64,000 bases of DNA from Mytilus trossulus (taxonomy: Eukaryota; Mollusca; Bivalvia; Mytilida; Mytilidae), in NCBI RefSeq assembly GCF_036588685.1, contig NC_086383.1, positions 55,689,448 through 55,753,447 of the forward strand, read 5' to 3'. This document shows positions 1-11,095 of this stretch, one piece after another. Position numbers and translations under genes: made by a program. The notes beneath the pieces are model-generated. The model saw only the letters and a list, made by a program, of their open reading frames with translations. It did not search any database and was not told the origin of the DNA. Each line of letters starts with the position of its first letter. The first letter of the stretch is position 1.

Positions 1-2282
1 TTACAAAAAAAAACTTAATGTTTTTAAAAAAGTAAAAATTGTGAATATATGTGTCGTTAAACTTTGACATTACTAAACTGTTTGCACTAGCTCTTTATGT
101 TTTGAATTGAACGAAGGAACACATTTTTGTCGATTGGGAAATGAGAAAAATATCAGTAAAATTAAATGATCGTAGGTGCACATGAATAGAACATATATTA
201 ACAAAAAGTAAAATCACAAAAATACTGGACTTAGAGGAAAATCAATTCTGAAAGTCTATAATCACATGGCAAAATCAAATAACAAAACGCATCAAAAACG
301 AATGGACAAGAACTGTCATATTCCTGACTTGTTAAAGTCATTTTCAAATGTAGGAAATGGTGGATTGAACCTGGTTCTATAGCGCTAACCCTCTCACTCT
401 AATGACAGTCTCATCGAATTCCGTTATGTTTAAATTGAACAAAGTAGATCATTACAAAAAAATACATGTAAAACTAAGAAGGTATGATTGCAAATAAGAC
501 AATTTTCCAACAAAGTTCTATTTGAGTGGACGTATCTTTTTATTAAAAGGCAACCGTTCGACATGTTATAAAATCAATTTATATCTAAGAGTTTGACTGT
601 CACTGTGTAAATTTCGCCCCTCTTTTATATCAGGTAAGTAGGGAAAACGATACTATTTATTCTGCCATAGGCGACATTATTAACATATTCTAAATTTTAC
701 CACTGTTTATTATAAAAACTTGTACAAACAGTTGTGTGCGGTATAGGTACCTTATATTTATAACTCTATTTTAAAAAACTGAGCTTGTTGGTGTTATCCA
801 TGCCCACCGTCATTTTACACCCAAAATAAATTAAACTTGGAAGTCTTTTCGAACTATTCTTTAGAAAACATTTTAATTGGTTTTAAAATTTATATTGTAA
901 ATATACATACTGCAATTATTCATCTATAAATAAAAACGTATATTGAACCCTTACATTTAAGTACTGTGCTCTTAAGTTGACTTCCTTCATCTGCGTTTGG
1001 TACACAAAAGGCCCACTAACTGCTGGGAAAATAAAATAGTACAATTTTCCCTATTTTGTCGTTACTGTATTTATGTGTTAAAAAACTGAAACCATTCAAA
1101 AACCGTTTCAAACACGATTTTTTTTAAACTGAAAATAGCATTGATGCACATTCGTACGTTTCATAATCGAAAATACAATCAAGTAACAAGTCAAATTAAT
1201 ATAATAAGCCATTTTTCGCACGACTTCAAATGACTTGTATATTAAGGAATCAATATATTCTGGGTTTTTTTTCATGTGAATAATGACACAGGGTTGACTC
1301 TGAAAACAATTTCAACTACAAGAACGAAAAGAAACAAAAATAACAGTCAAAGCAGAGGCTAAAAGACTAGAAAACCAACAAAAATTCAACCGTATAAAGA
1401 TTGAGAGAAAATCCTTAAGGACGCTAGTACATCTGAAAGTTGAAAGTAGAAAATGGCGACAAATATAGCATTCACCTTCGTTGGAAAAAGTATGAAGTTC
1501 GTGTTAAAAGATTGCTGTATATTTGCTACCCTTATTGTCGGTATCCAAAATAAAAATTTTGTAAAATTTTAGATTCTACATTGAAGAAATATTCTAGAAA
1601 TATAATTCCAAATGGAACATACATCTATTTTACGACTTTGTTGTACAAAATAGATGTTTCCGGTGGAACAAATGATTGTTGGTGGATAAACTGCAAGATA
1701 CTTCACTAATGTCGTGTTTTATATAAAAATAGAGATGTAATAGTTCTTAATATACACAGAAAAAGCAATAGAAAGAACATTGTTTCTATGATCTTAAAGT
1801 TTATAGTCAGATATTGAATTTATTCGTTGAAGTTGGCTGACGCATATGGATGAACCAGGTGTTTTAATCGCTCTAAAAAGTAATAAATATTCTTCCAACA
1901 ATAAAAACTGTGAAAATATGTGTCGTTAAAGGTTATATTTTGTTAACCTTTAGCACTAGATTCTTACGTTTGGATTTTAATGAACGAGCTCTTGTTGTGA
2001 CATTTTTTGTTGACTGGGAAATTAATAAACTGTGCAGTAAAACAACCAGCATAATTGTAGATGCATACAAATATGTCAAAGTGGATCAACATTTACAAAA
2101 AAATTTTTTTTTTAAAAAGGTCAAACCTAAATACAATTACATTCAATGTCCAAATGATACCATAGGATAGTAAAAGTCTTAATGAATTTTGTAAATTAAG
2201 TGGTAAAAAATAATAATTCGGAAGATGTCAAATTATTTCAAGACTCCCTAAATATAAAATTACTAATATAAGTTATATGGTT
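1..2282. other. Gene-free AT-rich flank with repeat scraps
   Basis: No convincing exon is visible. Bases 250-425 resemble the dispersed repeat also seen at 24.2-24.5 kb and 57.0-57.25 kb (shared core like 'GGTGGATTGAACCTGG'). Bases 470-535 resemble the start of repeat R1 ('GGTATGATTGCAAATAAGAC'). The open frame at 1910-2170 lacks any recognisable domain and is probably chance. Confidence 0.5.
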
Positions 2283-2405
2283 CACTACTGAACCCGTTCG
2301 GATCCATAGAGGGATAGTAAAATCCATAGGGGGTGAAGCCGGAGGCCGAATCCCCTATGGATTTTTTTCAGCCGTCTATGGATCCGTAGGGGATTCAGTA
2401 GTTGG
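2283..2405. mobile_element. MITE-like hairpin element
   Basis: The ends form an imperfect inverted repeat of about 28 bases: 'ACTACTGAACCCG' and 'GGATCCATAGAG' at the left are matched by 'CTATGGATCC' and 'GGATTCAGTAGT' at the right. An inner inverted repeat ('AATCCATAGGGG' against 'CCCCTATGGATT') lies between them, so the unit can fold into a near-complete hairpin. No coding capacity. The nearby stretch 2490-2535 repeats the 'CCCTATG'/'CATAGGG' theme. Confidence 0.5.
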
Positions 2406-2794
2406 ACTTTTTCTGCTGCGTTTTGTTGAAAAATAGTCAAAGAAACACAACAACATTAATAGATGAAGTCACCATTACTGAGTCACGAATACCCTATGAA
2501 ATTTACTAACCCCCTACGGTCTCATAGGGTTCACCACGTGACGGCGTTAAACCAATCACAACGTGATAATTTAGCTGCGGTACGATAATAACTTGAATTA
2601 GTGCTGATGAAGGTTTTATATAGTTTTTATCTAATTTTCCCCAAAAGTAGTATGCAACATTGTAAAAATATTATTGAGAAAATGCGTGGGGATTATTGTC
2701 TAAAAGAAATGCATTGAGGCATATCTGTGTTCTCGGGCCAACAACTGGAGACGCAATCCCTCAGCATACGTATACTGACCGTGCAAGGTTTGTA

Positions 2795-3060
2795 TAGCCA
2801 GTCAAGGTCGTTAAAAACTTCCATAATCGTCATATGTTTAACGGAACAAAGTTAAACAATTCAAACGAGAAAACTTACGGCCTTATTTATGTACAAAAAT
2901 TAATGAAAAAAATATGTTACACATAAACAAACGACAACCACTGAATAAGAGGCTGATTTGGGACAGGCCAATACATACATATTGTGGCAGGGTTAAACAT
3001 GTTAGCGGGATCCGAACCCTCCCCTGACCTGGAACAGTGGTATAACAGTACAAAATAAGA
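2795..3060 (+). repeat. Dispersed repeat R1, 3' part
   Basis: R1 is a dispersed family of up to about 380 bases. Its head reads like 'GGTATGATTGCCAATGAGAC', its middle contains 'GAAAACTTACGGCCTTATTT', and its tail contains 'CAGGGTTAAACATGTTAGC'. This copy holds the middle and tail. The most complete copy, on the other strand, is at 62500-62875. No coding capacity is seen, so it is probably a non-autonomous mobile element. Confidence 0.6.
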
Positions 3061-3233
3061 ACGAACTATAAAAATCAGTTGAAACGGCTTAACTCATTGT
3101 CGGTGTTTGTTGAAACTGAACATAAATATTGAGAAAAATAGAAATCCCCGAAGTAATGCTATTTTTTGTTTGATTTATTTTCATTTTTGAATACTTTCTG
3201 TCTGTTCAATCTTCATTTTATGTTCTTGATCAA

Positions 3234-4780
3234 CTATAGCTTTTCTCTGTCAAATTCTTCAAGACTTATTATCCCATCTTTGTCTTCGTCCATGACTGAC
3301 CAATGATGAAGCACGGTCATGTTGTCCGTTATTTTCATCTGTTCCAAGGCTTTACTGAACTCAAACTGTTCCATCATCCCATTTATATTTCAAAAATATA
3401 GTTATCAAAAAATATTTGAACAAAAATATAGATTCAATCATTTTGTAGATAATTACATTGTTACTGTTCAAAATATATTAAAATATTTGGAAAATTCTCG
3501 GTTTGTCTAACAACAGTCATATAGATTTCCAAAGTTATAAAAAAATGGCATCATCCTTTTTACTGAATCACTTGAACATGTTCAATTGTCTTTGTCTTTC
3601 CTGATTTACACAAGGAAACCAGTCGAAATCTAAACGGTTGAAAGACAATCGTAAGACATAGAAACGTCGAAAATGATGAGTTGCGAAAACGAAATATTGA
3701 GCCCTTAACATTGGAATATTTAAAAAACTTATCCATTCCAGTCAAAATGTTTTTCCCTCATTTGTGATGACCTACTATATTGCTCAGAGTCCTGTTTTAT
3801 CACCTAGTTTCCAATCGAGTGTCGAGTATTGTCCTCCTGCTTCGTACAGTGTCTTATAAAGTTTTGGATGATGCGCTACCTTACCAACATATAAACTCAT
3901 CATAGGTACCGAGATTAAATTTTGATTTTATGCCAGACGCGCGTTTCGTCTACAGAAGACTCATCAGTGACGCTCCAAAGAAGTTCAGCAGCAACGAGTG
4001 TTTAATCGAGCCCTGGAAATAATGCCGCACTATATTGTCAAGTTTCTGATAGAGTTTTGCCTTCTGGCCTACTACTTCCCGCAGTGTCTATTCGAGTTTT
4101 AAATTATGCCCTCCTAGGCTTCACAATCAAATGTATAAAAATGCGTTAATAGTTATCAAAGGTACCAGGATTATAATTTAATACGCCAGACGCGCGTTTC
4201 GTCTACATAAGACTCATCAAAAGATGTCTTAAAGCAGTGACCTTTAAATGATTCCCTTCTACTTAACCAAGTGTCTAATTCAGTTTTGAATAACGAATTC
4301 CTACATCACCAAGTGACTAAACCATTCTTAGATTAAAGCAATAATTTCTTTACGAAACGTTTCTAAAAGAAAAATCATTCATAATAAAACAAAATGTTAA
4401 CGGACAGCAACAATAAAATATTGATAGATATAATGGGTAAAAGTTAATTATTTTTCAACTATCTATAAATCTGTGTTTGCTTATACTTACTTGTTGATGT
4501 CTAGACCAGTAAACGTCACATAAGCAGAAACATCGGTAGTCTCGGTATAATGAAATGGTATTTGACGTTTTCGTCTGCCGCTGCATCTGCCTTTACGACA
4601 ATCACATCCACAACAAAATAAGTTACATTTACGATATCCACAGCAATATGATGATCTAGTACAATCATTGCAAAATCCCTTGTCTGAATGACAACATGCT
4701 CCATTTGCCATATCCATGACAACAGAACAAATAACCAATAGAAGCACCGAGGGTAGAATTTTCCTATCAAGTAATGACAT
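3234..4780 (-). CDS. MytM: Mytimycin-like antifungal peptide precursor, gene A (exon 3 acceptor mutated)
   Basis: Exon 2 is 4780-4491. It encodes a signal peptide (about residues 1-27), a 12-cysteine peptide starting at 'ACCHSDKG' with the CC-C-C-CC-C-CC-C-C-C framework, a furin-type 'RRKR' site near residue 72, then a linker ending 'GLDINK'. The start is fixed by homology with the three other genes, all having 'GTAG' or 'TTAG' directly before the ATG. The donor is GTAAGT (4490-4485). The homologous exon 3 is 3384-3234, 151 bases, open and ending 'EEFDREKL' plus a stop; it would complete EF loop 1 and add a loop starting 'DEDKDG'. However, the bases before it are AT, not the AG present in genes B, C and D, and the nearest upstream AG (3465-3464) would shift the frame. 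The normal product would be 146 residues. Mytimycin family assignment rests on the cysteine framework, EF-hand extension and mussel context. The gene may be a pseudogene, or may express only the exon 2 part. Confidence 0.8.
3780..4330. repeat. Decayed minisatellite and two R3 pieces in intron 2 of gene A
   Basis: Loose repeats of about 50 bases with a 'CACCAAGTGTCTAATTGAG..TTTGAATGATG' theme run through intron 2. The same theme is clearer in intron 2 of gene D (29.6-30.8 kb) and present in gene C (17.27-17.39 kb). Two pieces of repeat R3, recognisable by 'GACGCGCGTTTCGTCTAC', sit inside at about 3895-4000 and 4150-4220. Confidence 0.5.
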
Positions 4781-4829
4781 CTACAAAATACATGAATTCT
4801 AAAAGAACAGATTGTATAACTGTAAACAA

Positions 4830-5000
4830 ACTTATTTCGCGTTTTTCTCTTTCTTGACCACTTCGCGGCTTTTTAATTTCGCGATTTTCTGTTGAATTGG
4901 ATAAAGTTTAATAAGGAAAGATACACGTTTTACATATTCGCGACGATTTCTATTCGCTTTTTTTCCACTCGCGAACGCCGCGAAAATAAATCGCTCGGGA
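4830..5000. repeat. TTCGCG-rich stretch in intron 1 of gene A
   Basis: The motif 'TTCGCG' or its complement 'CGCGAA' recurs many times in 170 bases of otherwise CpG-poor sequence. It looks like a decayed dispersed repeat. No function can be read from it. Confidence 0.35.
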
Positions 5001-5079
5001 AAATAAGTTGGTTTACATTATGCATATTTGCATTTCATTATATGTTGACTGATGTGAATGTGAACAGTAATATATAAAA

Positions 5080-5285
5080 AAAAGAAGATGTGGTATGATT
5101 GCCAATGAGACAACTATCCACAAAAGACCAACATGACACAGACACATTAACAACTATAGCTCACCGTACGGCCTTCAACAATGAGCAAAGCCCATACCGC
5201 ATAGTCAGCTATAAAAGGCCCCAATAAGACAATGTAAAACAATTTAAACAAGAAAACTAACGGCCTTATTTCTGTAAAAAATGCC
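5080..5285 (+). repeat. Dispersed repeat R1, 5' part
   Basis: Contains the R1 head 'GGTATGATTGCCAATGAGAC', the middle 'CACCGTACGGCCTTCAAC' and 'ACGGCCTTATTT'. It lies in intron 1 of mytimycin gene A, in the orientation opposite to the gene. Confidence 0.65.
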
Positions 5286-5429
5286 ATATTCACTTGTTTG
5301 TGTCAATATATCTTTTGATTGATATAAACCATTTTCAATTGATACTTTTTAGTGTGTTTGCCTATGTTATGATCTTACACGATTGTTTCAGGTACGAGTG
5401 AAGGTTGTTTCATATCTAAACGTTTAAAC

Positions 5430-5850
5430 CCGCTGCATTTTTTAAACCTGCTCATAATCAGTGAATGTCGTTAATTGATGTTGTGCATAAGTGGCTCTCG
5501 CTTCTACTTTTTTTGTATAGATTATACCGTTGGTTTCCCATTCGAATGGTTTAACGCTGTTGTCATTTTGTAGCCTTTTATAGCTTGTTGTTTGAGCCAA
5601 AGCTCCGTGTTGGAGACCTTACTTTGACCTATAATGGTTTACTTTTACAAATTGATGCATAGATGGAAAGTTGTCTCTTTGGCTCTTACATCACACCTAG
5701 ATCTTGTACAGTTGATTCATTATTATTCGTTGGATACCAACTTTCGTGGTTTTGGTTGGTTCAGGTAAACCACGGATTTAAAAGTTCAGCGAAAGACAAG
5801 TTTTCTGCAATCCTCTAACATTGGTACCTACGAAAATACTTTTTCTTTTC
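5430..5850. repeat. Dispersed repeats R5 and R8
   Basis: Bases 5430-5690 carry repeat R5, with landmarks such as 'TTTATAGCTTGTTGTTTGAG', 'GCTCCGTGTTGGAG' and 'AAAGTTGTCTCTTTGGC'. Relatives are at 42880-43240 and 49030-49380. Bases 5700-5850 carry repeat R8 ('CGTTGGATACCAACTTTCGTGG'-like core, given here in part), with a relative at 46290-46530. Confidence 0.5.
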
Positions 5851-6695
5851 GCCCTACTTTTGACTCAAAACAATGTAAACAGTGATGTGATGTAAATGGC
5901 AACATCGTATTTGCTTTGACTATAATGTTAGGGTCAACAATGACAAGGCGTTATATATTTTATTGATAGAAGCGTAAACAGTATTGTACAATACGCATAT
6001 GATTTACACACATGTTTACACTTGTAAAATATATGCATAATTCATAGGATATGTTCCAAATGTTAAAGTTTTAATACTGGTATTTTTCTTTCACTGTGAC
6101 AGCACCGAAATAGACTTTTCGTCGATGTTTTACTTGCTTTAAGTATAAGCAACACAAATTCAAATATGGGTTTGGTCATTGTTTTATGATCTATTTGATC
6201 ATATTGCTTCGTACACTTTCAAAGTTTTAGCTGTAAGCGTTCTTGATTTAAAATTTAAAAGAAATGCGCTTTGGACTCAACTTATTTATTATGTATTCAT
6301 TTCATTTGCAAGCAACACATTGATAAGGTAACGGCAATGAAGCGGAATTCAGAAGTATCGTTACTGCGAGTGGTAATTCACATTCAAAACAACGAAGGAA
6401 CTTGTCTGCTATTAAATAAGTTAAATTAGCAGCCAAAGTAATATATACAAAGTGTCCTGAAACAAATGTATGTCCGCAGCATATATTACGAAAAAAATAT
6501 TACACTAGGGTTTTTCATTGATATCACAAACATCGGCACAAGGACGTCATTCGAAAATGAATTTCTACTTGCATACATGAATATATGTAAAGGGATTTCA
6601 CATCCAATACTTTATAGTAAAATTGAGTACGAAGGAAAACAATGTCGTCATTCATCTTTTAAAGCTAACCAAATTGTTAAACATACTTAATTAGA
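5851..6695. other. Intron 1 of gene A, no recognisable feature
   Basis: AT-rich sequence with no exon-like stretch or repeat that I recognise. The 74-codon frame at 6466-6690 shows no signal peptide, motif or conserved neighbour and is probably chance. Confidence 0.4.
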
Positions 6696-6865
6696 TAAAC
6701 TCATCATAGATACCAGGAGTAAATTTGGTACATACGCCAGATGCGCGTTTCGTCTACAAAAGACTCATCAGTGACGCTCGAATTCCAAAAAGTTAAAAAG
6801 GCCAAATAAAGTACGAAGTTATAGAGCATTGAGGACCAAAATTTCTAAAGGTTTTGACAAATCCA
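6695..6865 (+). repeat. Dispersed repeat R3
   Basis: R3 reads 'CTCATCATAGATACCAGGA', then 'ACGCCAGATGCGCGTTTCG', then 'AAAAGACTCATCAGTGACGC' and a tail ending near 'GAGCATTGAGGACCAAA'. Other copies or pieces lie at about 3895, 4150, 24045, 24620, 38655 and 57365. Confidence 0.65.
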
Positions 6866-7049
6866 GCTAAAGTAATCTATTTCTTAATTAGAAAAGCCGT
6901 AGTAATATTATTACGATACTGTGGTCAGGTCATAGAGATGGCATATTTTATATTACAAATGTATTACCTCTGCTGGTGGACTATCAGTCACTGAAGGTAT
7001 CTTCAGCTCAGTTGTCAGTATTTCGGTAGCCGTTTTAATTTAAATTAAC

Positions 7050-7230
7050 ATGAGATCACCCCAATTTTTTGGTGGGGTTCGTGTTGCTTAGTCTTTAGTT
7101 TTCTATGTTGTGTCTTCTGAACTATTATGTGTCTGTTTGTCTTTTTATTTTTTGCCATGTCGTTGTCAGTTAATGTTCTATCTATGAGTTCGACTGTTCC
7201 ACTGGTATTTTTTGTCTCTCTTTTAAAGCA
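7050..7230 (+). repeat. R7: 3' tail of a Penelope-like element
   Basis: This stretch ('GAGATCACCCCAATTTTTTG', 'TTCGTGTTGCTTAGTCTTTAG', 'GCCATGTCGTTGTCAG', each in part) matches the tail found directly after the reverse transcriptase relics at 40575-40800 and 42160-42390. It is therefore a solo 3' fragment of that element. Confidence 0.55.
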
Positions 7231-8028
7231 TGGCTTACATAATTAACTTGTAGTTCTCAAATATTTTCCACTTTTTGACTTCAGCTACAGATGTAATTCA
7301 TTCTTGTTCAACGACCAATAACCATAATTAACAGTTTCACAGCACTGATAATCAACCACAATGCAATCATCATTTTCAAACGACAAAAAAACAACTTTCG
7401 TTGATAAAACTACCAGACGAGTAACCGCCCTTTTGATTGACAGCAATAATTTACAGAAACTTCAAGTAAGAGGAGTTACATTCTGACAATTTAAAACAAA
7501 TCGCATTGAATGGCTTACCATTGTGACTTTTTCTGAAATGAGCGACATAATATAGTTTCTTGCATGTCATGGAAATGAATAGAAACAGTATCTTCAGTTA
7601 GTAAATATAAGGAATATAGGAACATACTTAACTATAGTTACATGTACGATATACTCACAGTGGTGAATAGAAAAAGCTCACAACGTTTAGAATAAAATCT
7701 CATCAGCTTTGCTATATATATATATATATATATATGTGTACACACTTTATTGTTTATTGTTGTGAGTTCACATAGTTGACATACACTTTATATTTCTTAG
7801 GCAATGGTAAAACATGAAATATAGGAAAACATTTCTTGTCAGAATTAAAACTCTAAACAACGGTATTTATCGTTAAGATAGAGCAATGAAAAGCACTAAG
7901 TCCGTCCTAACTCCGGTTCACAAGGATATTGTTGTTAATTCATTTGTCCATCTAGTTTTAAAAAGAAGTACCAGTCCAATATGTTATTGTTGTAATGTCG
8001 TGGGAACTAAATGATATTATACAAATGT
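7165..8028. repeat. Segmental duplication, copy 1 (promoter of gene A)
   Basis: Nearly identical by eye to 19182-20035, with scattered substitutions and small indels and a longer TA run in this copy. The shared block starts in 'GTTAATGTTCTATCTATGAG' and ends in 'GGGAACTAAATGATATTATA'. It contains the TATA box and noncoding exon 1 of gene A, and its counterpart contains those of gene C. Confidence 0.9.
7657..7732 (-). promoter_or_regulatory. Core promoter, noncoding exon 1 and donor of mytimycin gene A
   Basis: Read on the minus strand, a TA-rich box (around 7730-7712) is followed by 'CAAAGCTGATGAGATTTTAT' and, 60 bases after the box, by the donor GTGAGTAT (exon end about 7659). The same order and spacing occurs in front of genes B, C and D. 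Exon 2 of gene A begins at its ATG directly after an acceptor AG, so an upstream noncoding exon is required. Exact transcription start is inferred, about 30 bases after the TATA box. Confidence 0.65.
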
Positions 8029-8139
8029 ATACGTTTTCTTATTATTTTACATTGTCATTTCGGGGCCTTTTACGGAAAGTTTTATAAACATTACTGAATA
8101 ATTTTCATTTAATCAAAGGAACGATGTCGTACTATATAA

Positions 8140-8325
8140 ATCAAAAGGAAGATTTGGTATGATTGCCTATAAGATAACACCCAGCAAGAGACCAAATGCC
8201 ACAGTAATTTAAAACAACTATAGGTCACCGTCCGGCCTATAACAATGAGCATAGCACATACTGCATAGTCAGCTTTAAAAGGCCTTGAAATGACAAATGT
8301 TAAACAATTTACACGACAAAACTTT
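8140..8325 (+). repeat. Dispersed repeat R1, 5' part
   Basis: Contains 'GGTATGATTGCCTATAAGA', 'CACCGTCCGGCCTATAAC' and 'GCATAGTCAGCTTTAAAAGG', as in the R1 copy at 5080-5285 but more diverged. The minus-strand open frame over it is a repeat shadow. Confidence 0.6.
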
Positions 8326-9060
8326 GAAGCAGGCATGATATTTTAGACAAAATACTTTTTGTAAAAAAAGTCCCATCATCCTTGAATATTTGTCTAAGAA
8401 ATCAAGCTGTCAAATTTGCTTCATGGTTCCCTCGGACGATTAGAATTTGACAATAACCGATGGACTTGAATGGACAACGATTATAATTGTTTTTAAAAAA
8501 AATTAATAGCTGTAATAAAAAAATCGAGAAATTAAAAGATCTTGTTATTTTAATTTATAAACAATTAAAATGTAAGTTGTAATGTTTTGATGAGTGATTT
8601 TCCATCTGCTTACCAAATGTCGACTTAAGGACATTTGTGTACGAAAAGTAAATGCTCTTGTATCTGTTCTTTTATGTGTACATATCGTGTATATTACTGT
8701 CAGTCGTGGTATTACATTTGTAATATATTGACATGTTATGATGTGTGCACGCTTGGTGGCATTCTGTGTGACATGCTTCATAAGTTTTACATCTGCACAC
8801 CTAGTGCACTCAACATGTAAGCAATGAATTGATACCCATTGCTGGGACGATTTCTAATAAACTAACTCTATATAAATAAATAAACACCAGCTTTGCAGTT
8901 TGACATTTACTATAGTTACTTACCAAAGATAAGGTGACGTCGCCGGGTGTCGTCAAGCTTGGATACAATCTTACTTGCCGGTCCCGCGGTCTACTCGACA
9001 TTATCGGGGCCTAAAAAAATCTACTTTATTTTGAAAAGAAAATTGAAATACAATATATAA
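8326..9060. other. Spacer between genes A and B, no recognisable feature
   Basis: Short open frames on both strands overlap one another (8545-8820) and show no motif. A small GC-richer patch at about 8940-9000 has no clear identity. Nothing here supports a gene. Confidence 0.4.
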
Positions 9061-9960
9061 ATCAAATTTAATTAGATTAAGATAATAATCAACAAACTAC
9101 CGGAAAAAATCAGAAGGCATATCTGGCGGAATCATGGTACGACAAATTAGCTATCATGAGAAATCGAAGAAGTATACATTAAGAGATACAAATTATGGAA
9201 GCTCGACAAATTACACAATAAGAAAATAATATATCGTATTCAACTCTTTTTGCCAGTTCCAAATCACAAGAACAACACAACGCAAGTACTAGAAATGCAA
9301 ATCAACATATACCGGCTAAGCCGTGCATTTTCTGCAAAGATATTTATGCGCCCGGCAACTTCCATAAAGCACGCGATTTAGATGAACGCCTCACTATTGT
9401 TAAATATAACAATTTGTGTTTCATCTGCCTAGGTACGTACACACCACATGAAATAATGCAAATCGAAAAGCTCATGTCGAAACTGTGGTAAACGCCAAAA
9501 TTAAACCTTCAGAGAGAAGGAGCCGAAAATATTCAACTTTCGTCATTCGGAGAAAACTTTAACTATTAGTTACAGCCGATTTTTATTGGGAAATAGTTGC
9601 AGATAAAGTTGTACGCGGAAACGGACCCACCGCAGTCAAATCGAAACTAGGGTATTTACTTTTATGACTGTTAAATTCAGAACAATCACACCTATCAACA
9701 TTGTCAAGTATTTTCAGTGTACTTATTTCACATAAAACAGGGAACACGACACGTTTTGGAAGCATGAGGCTATAGGAATAGAATCTCAAGATTCGCACGA
9801 AAAAAGAGAATGACTATATACGAAGTAACGAAGAATCTTCAATTGCAAAGTTAACTTGGAAACACGACAATGGTTAAACAGAACAGTCATTTAATTCTCG
9901 ACACCCGTATTAGTGTAGAGTTTGTTCGGTTACTACGAATTCGTTAGAATATACCAGTCT
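9060..9960 (+). mobile_element. BEL/Pao-type LTR retrotransposon relic (gag zinc knuckle and protease region)
   Basis: Plus-strand translation from about 9320 gives 'KPCIFCKDIYAPGNF', 'LCFICLG' and, with a stop and frame breaks, 'CKSKSSCRNCGK', a zinc-knuckle arrangement typical of BEL/Pao gag. From about 9577 another segment reads 'DFYWEIVADKVVRGNGPT' followed by 'KSKLGYLL', matching the conserved block after the protease in BEL/Pao polyproteins. Around 9740 a weaker piece 'HDTFWKHEAIGIES' fits the following region. Several stops and frameshifts are present and no LTR was found, so this is a dead, truncated copy. The 71-codon minus-strand frame over 9583-9798 is a shadow. Confidence 0.7.
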
Positions 9961-10637
9961 GCTACTGACACACGACCTCGGTCTATAGTTTATTAAACCA
10001 TGCCGGTTGTTAATCTAGGGATGAAATAAAAACCAGTCGAGGTTGTTTGCCAAAAGTATGTATGAATGAAAACTCTGTTTTGCCATGCTCGTTTTTCTAC
10101 TTTGTGGTATTTAAATATCACTTGATAGTTTATATCAAGTTGCTGTAAAATGGCGTTATCGCAAAAAGTCGGATTTCAAAATCTGTTATTTTGATAATCT
10201 ATCCAGAAACATGTAATTTGATTATAGTTAACATATGTTTACATATATGAAAAACATTAAACATAAAATATAAAGTTTCGCCCAAGAAAGCATATCCAAT
10301 TGCATTCATTATAACATTGGTGTAAATATATATATTTCACTTAGGTTTCACAAATTTACAAAAACAAACTATATAACTGTCTTAATTTTTAAATATTATG
10401 TCACTGATAAATGTTTATAGCCAAAATAAGTAACGAAAACATCCTGGTAAAACAAAATTGTGTTTGATTGAGTGTTGTACATGTATTTATCTAAACAAGA
10501 AACTCTCGTTTTTATTCAGAATTTCATTCCTGGCGTAGAATGTTTTATGTACTACCGTTTATCATGTTTTGTTGTTTTCCTTTGAATAATAATTGCATGC
10601 TAACATTTTGAACTCATAATTAATAAACCACCTTCAA
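9961..10637. other. Upstream region of gene B, no recognisable feature
   Basis: AT-rich, with no exon or repeat that I recognise. It lies between the BEL/Pao relic and the inferred promoter of gene B, so proximal regulatory sites of gene B would fall here. I see no site I can name. Confidence 0.4.
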
Positions 10638-10704
10638 TATAAAAGAAAGGCTGACGACACGTTAATCCTAAACAGTTTTACTTTCTTGATTCACTACAGT
10701 GAGT
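10638..10704 (+). promoter_or_regulatory. Core promoter, noncoding exon 1 and donor of mytimycin gene B
   Basis: A clean TATAAAAG lies at 10638-10645. Exon 1 would run from about 10669 to 10698 and ends 'TTCACTACA' before the donor GTGAGTATGTCG. Genes A and C end their exon 1 with 'TTCACCACT' and 'ATCACCACA' before almost the same donor, so the plan is conserved although the rest has diverged. Distance from the start of the TATA box to the exon end is 60 bases. Confidence 0.7.
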
Positions 10705-10870
10705 ATGTCGTAAATATAGTAAAATCTAACTTTTGTGTTTTTTATCTAACACACTAACAATAGATACTTAGTTTTATCATTTTCTTTATTTTCGATCATA
10801 ATATAAGGTATAACGTTTAGCATTCAGTAATTTTACGTTCATTAATCACAACTCGTGCTGTTGTGATAAT

Positions 10871-11095
10871 ATGAGCATCACGACGAGTAACACATCTGAA
10901 GCAGGATCTGATTACCCTTCCGGAGCACCTGAGATAACACCAAGCTTTTGTTGGGGTTCATGTTGGTCAGTCTTTATGTTTTGGGGTCGTGTTTTGTGTA
11001 CGTTTGTTTGTCTATTGCTCTTTTTTTTTAGCCATGATGTTGTCTGTTTATTTTCGAGTTCGAGTTACTATCTATTATCGTTCGACCTTTTTTTG
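10871..11095 (+). repeat. R7: degraded Penelope-like 3' tail
   Basis: 'GAAGCAGGATCTGATTACCC', 'GGAGCACCTGAGATAACACC' and 'AGCCATGATGTTGTCTG' match the tail after the reverse transcriptase relic at 40575-40800. It lies in intron 1 of gene B. The 90-codon open frame across it is not a gene. Confidence 0.55.
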
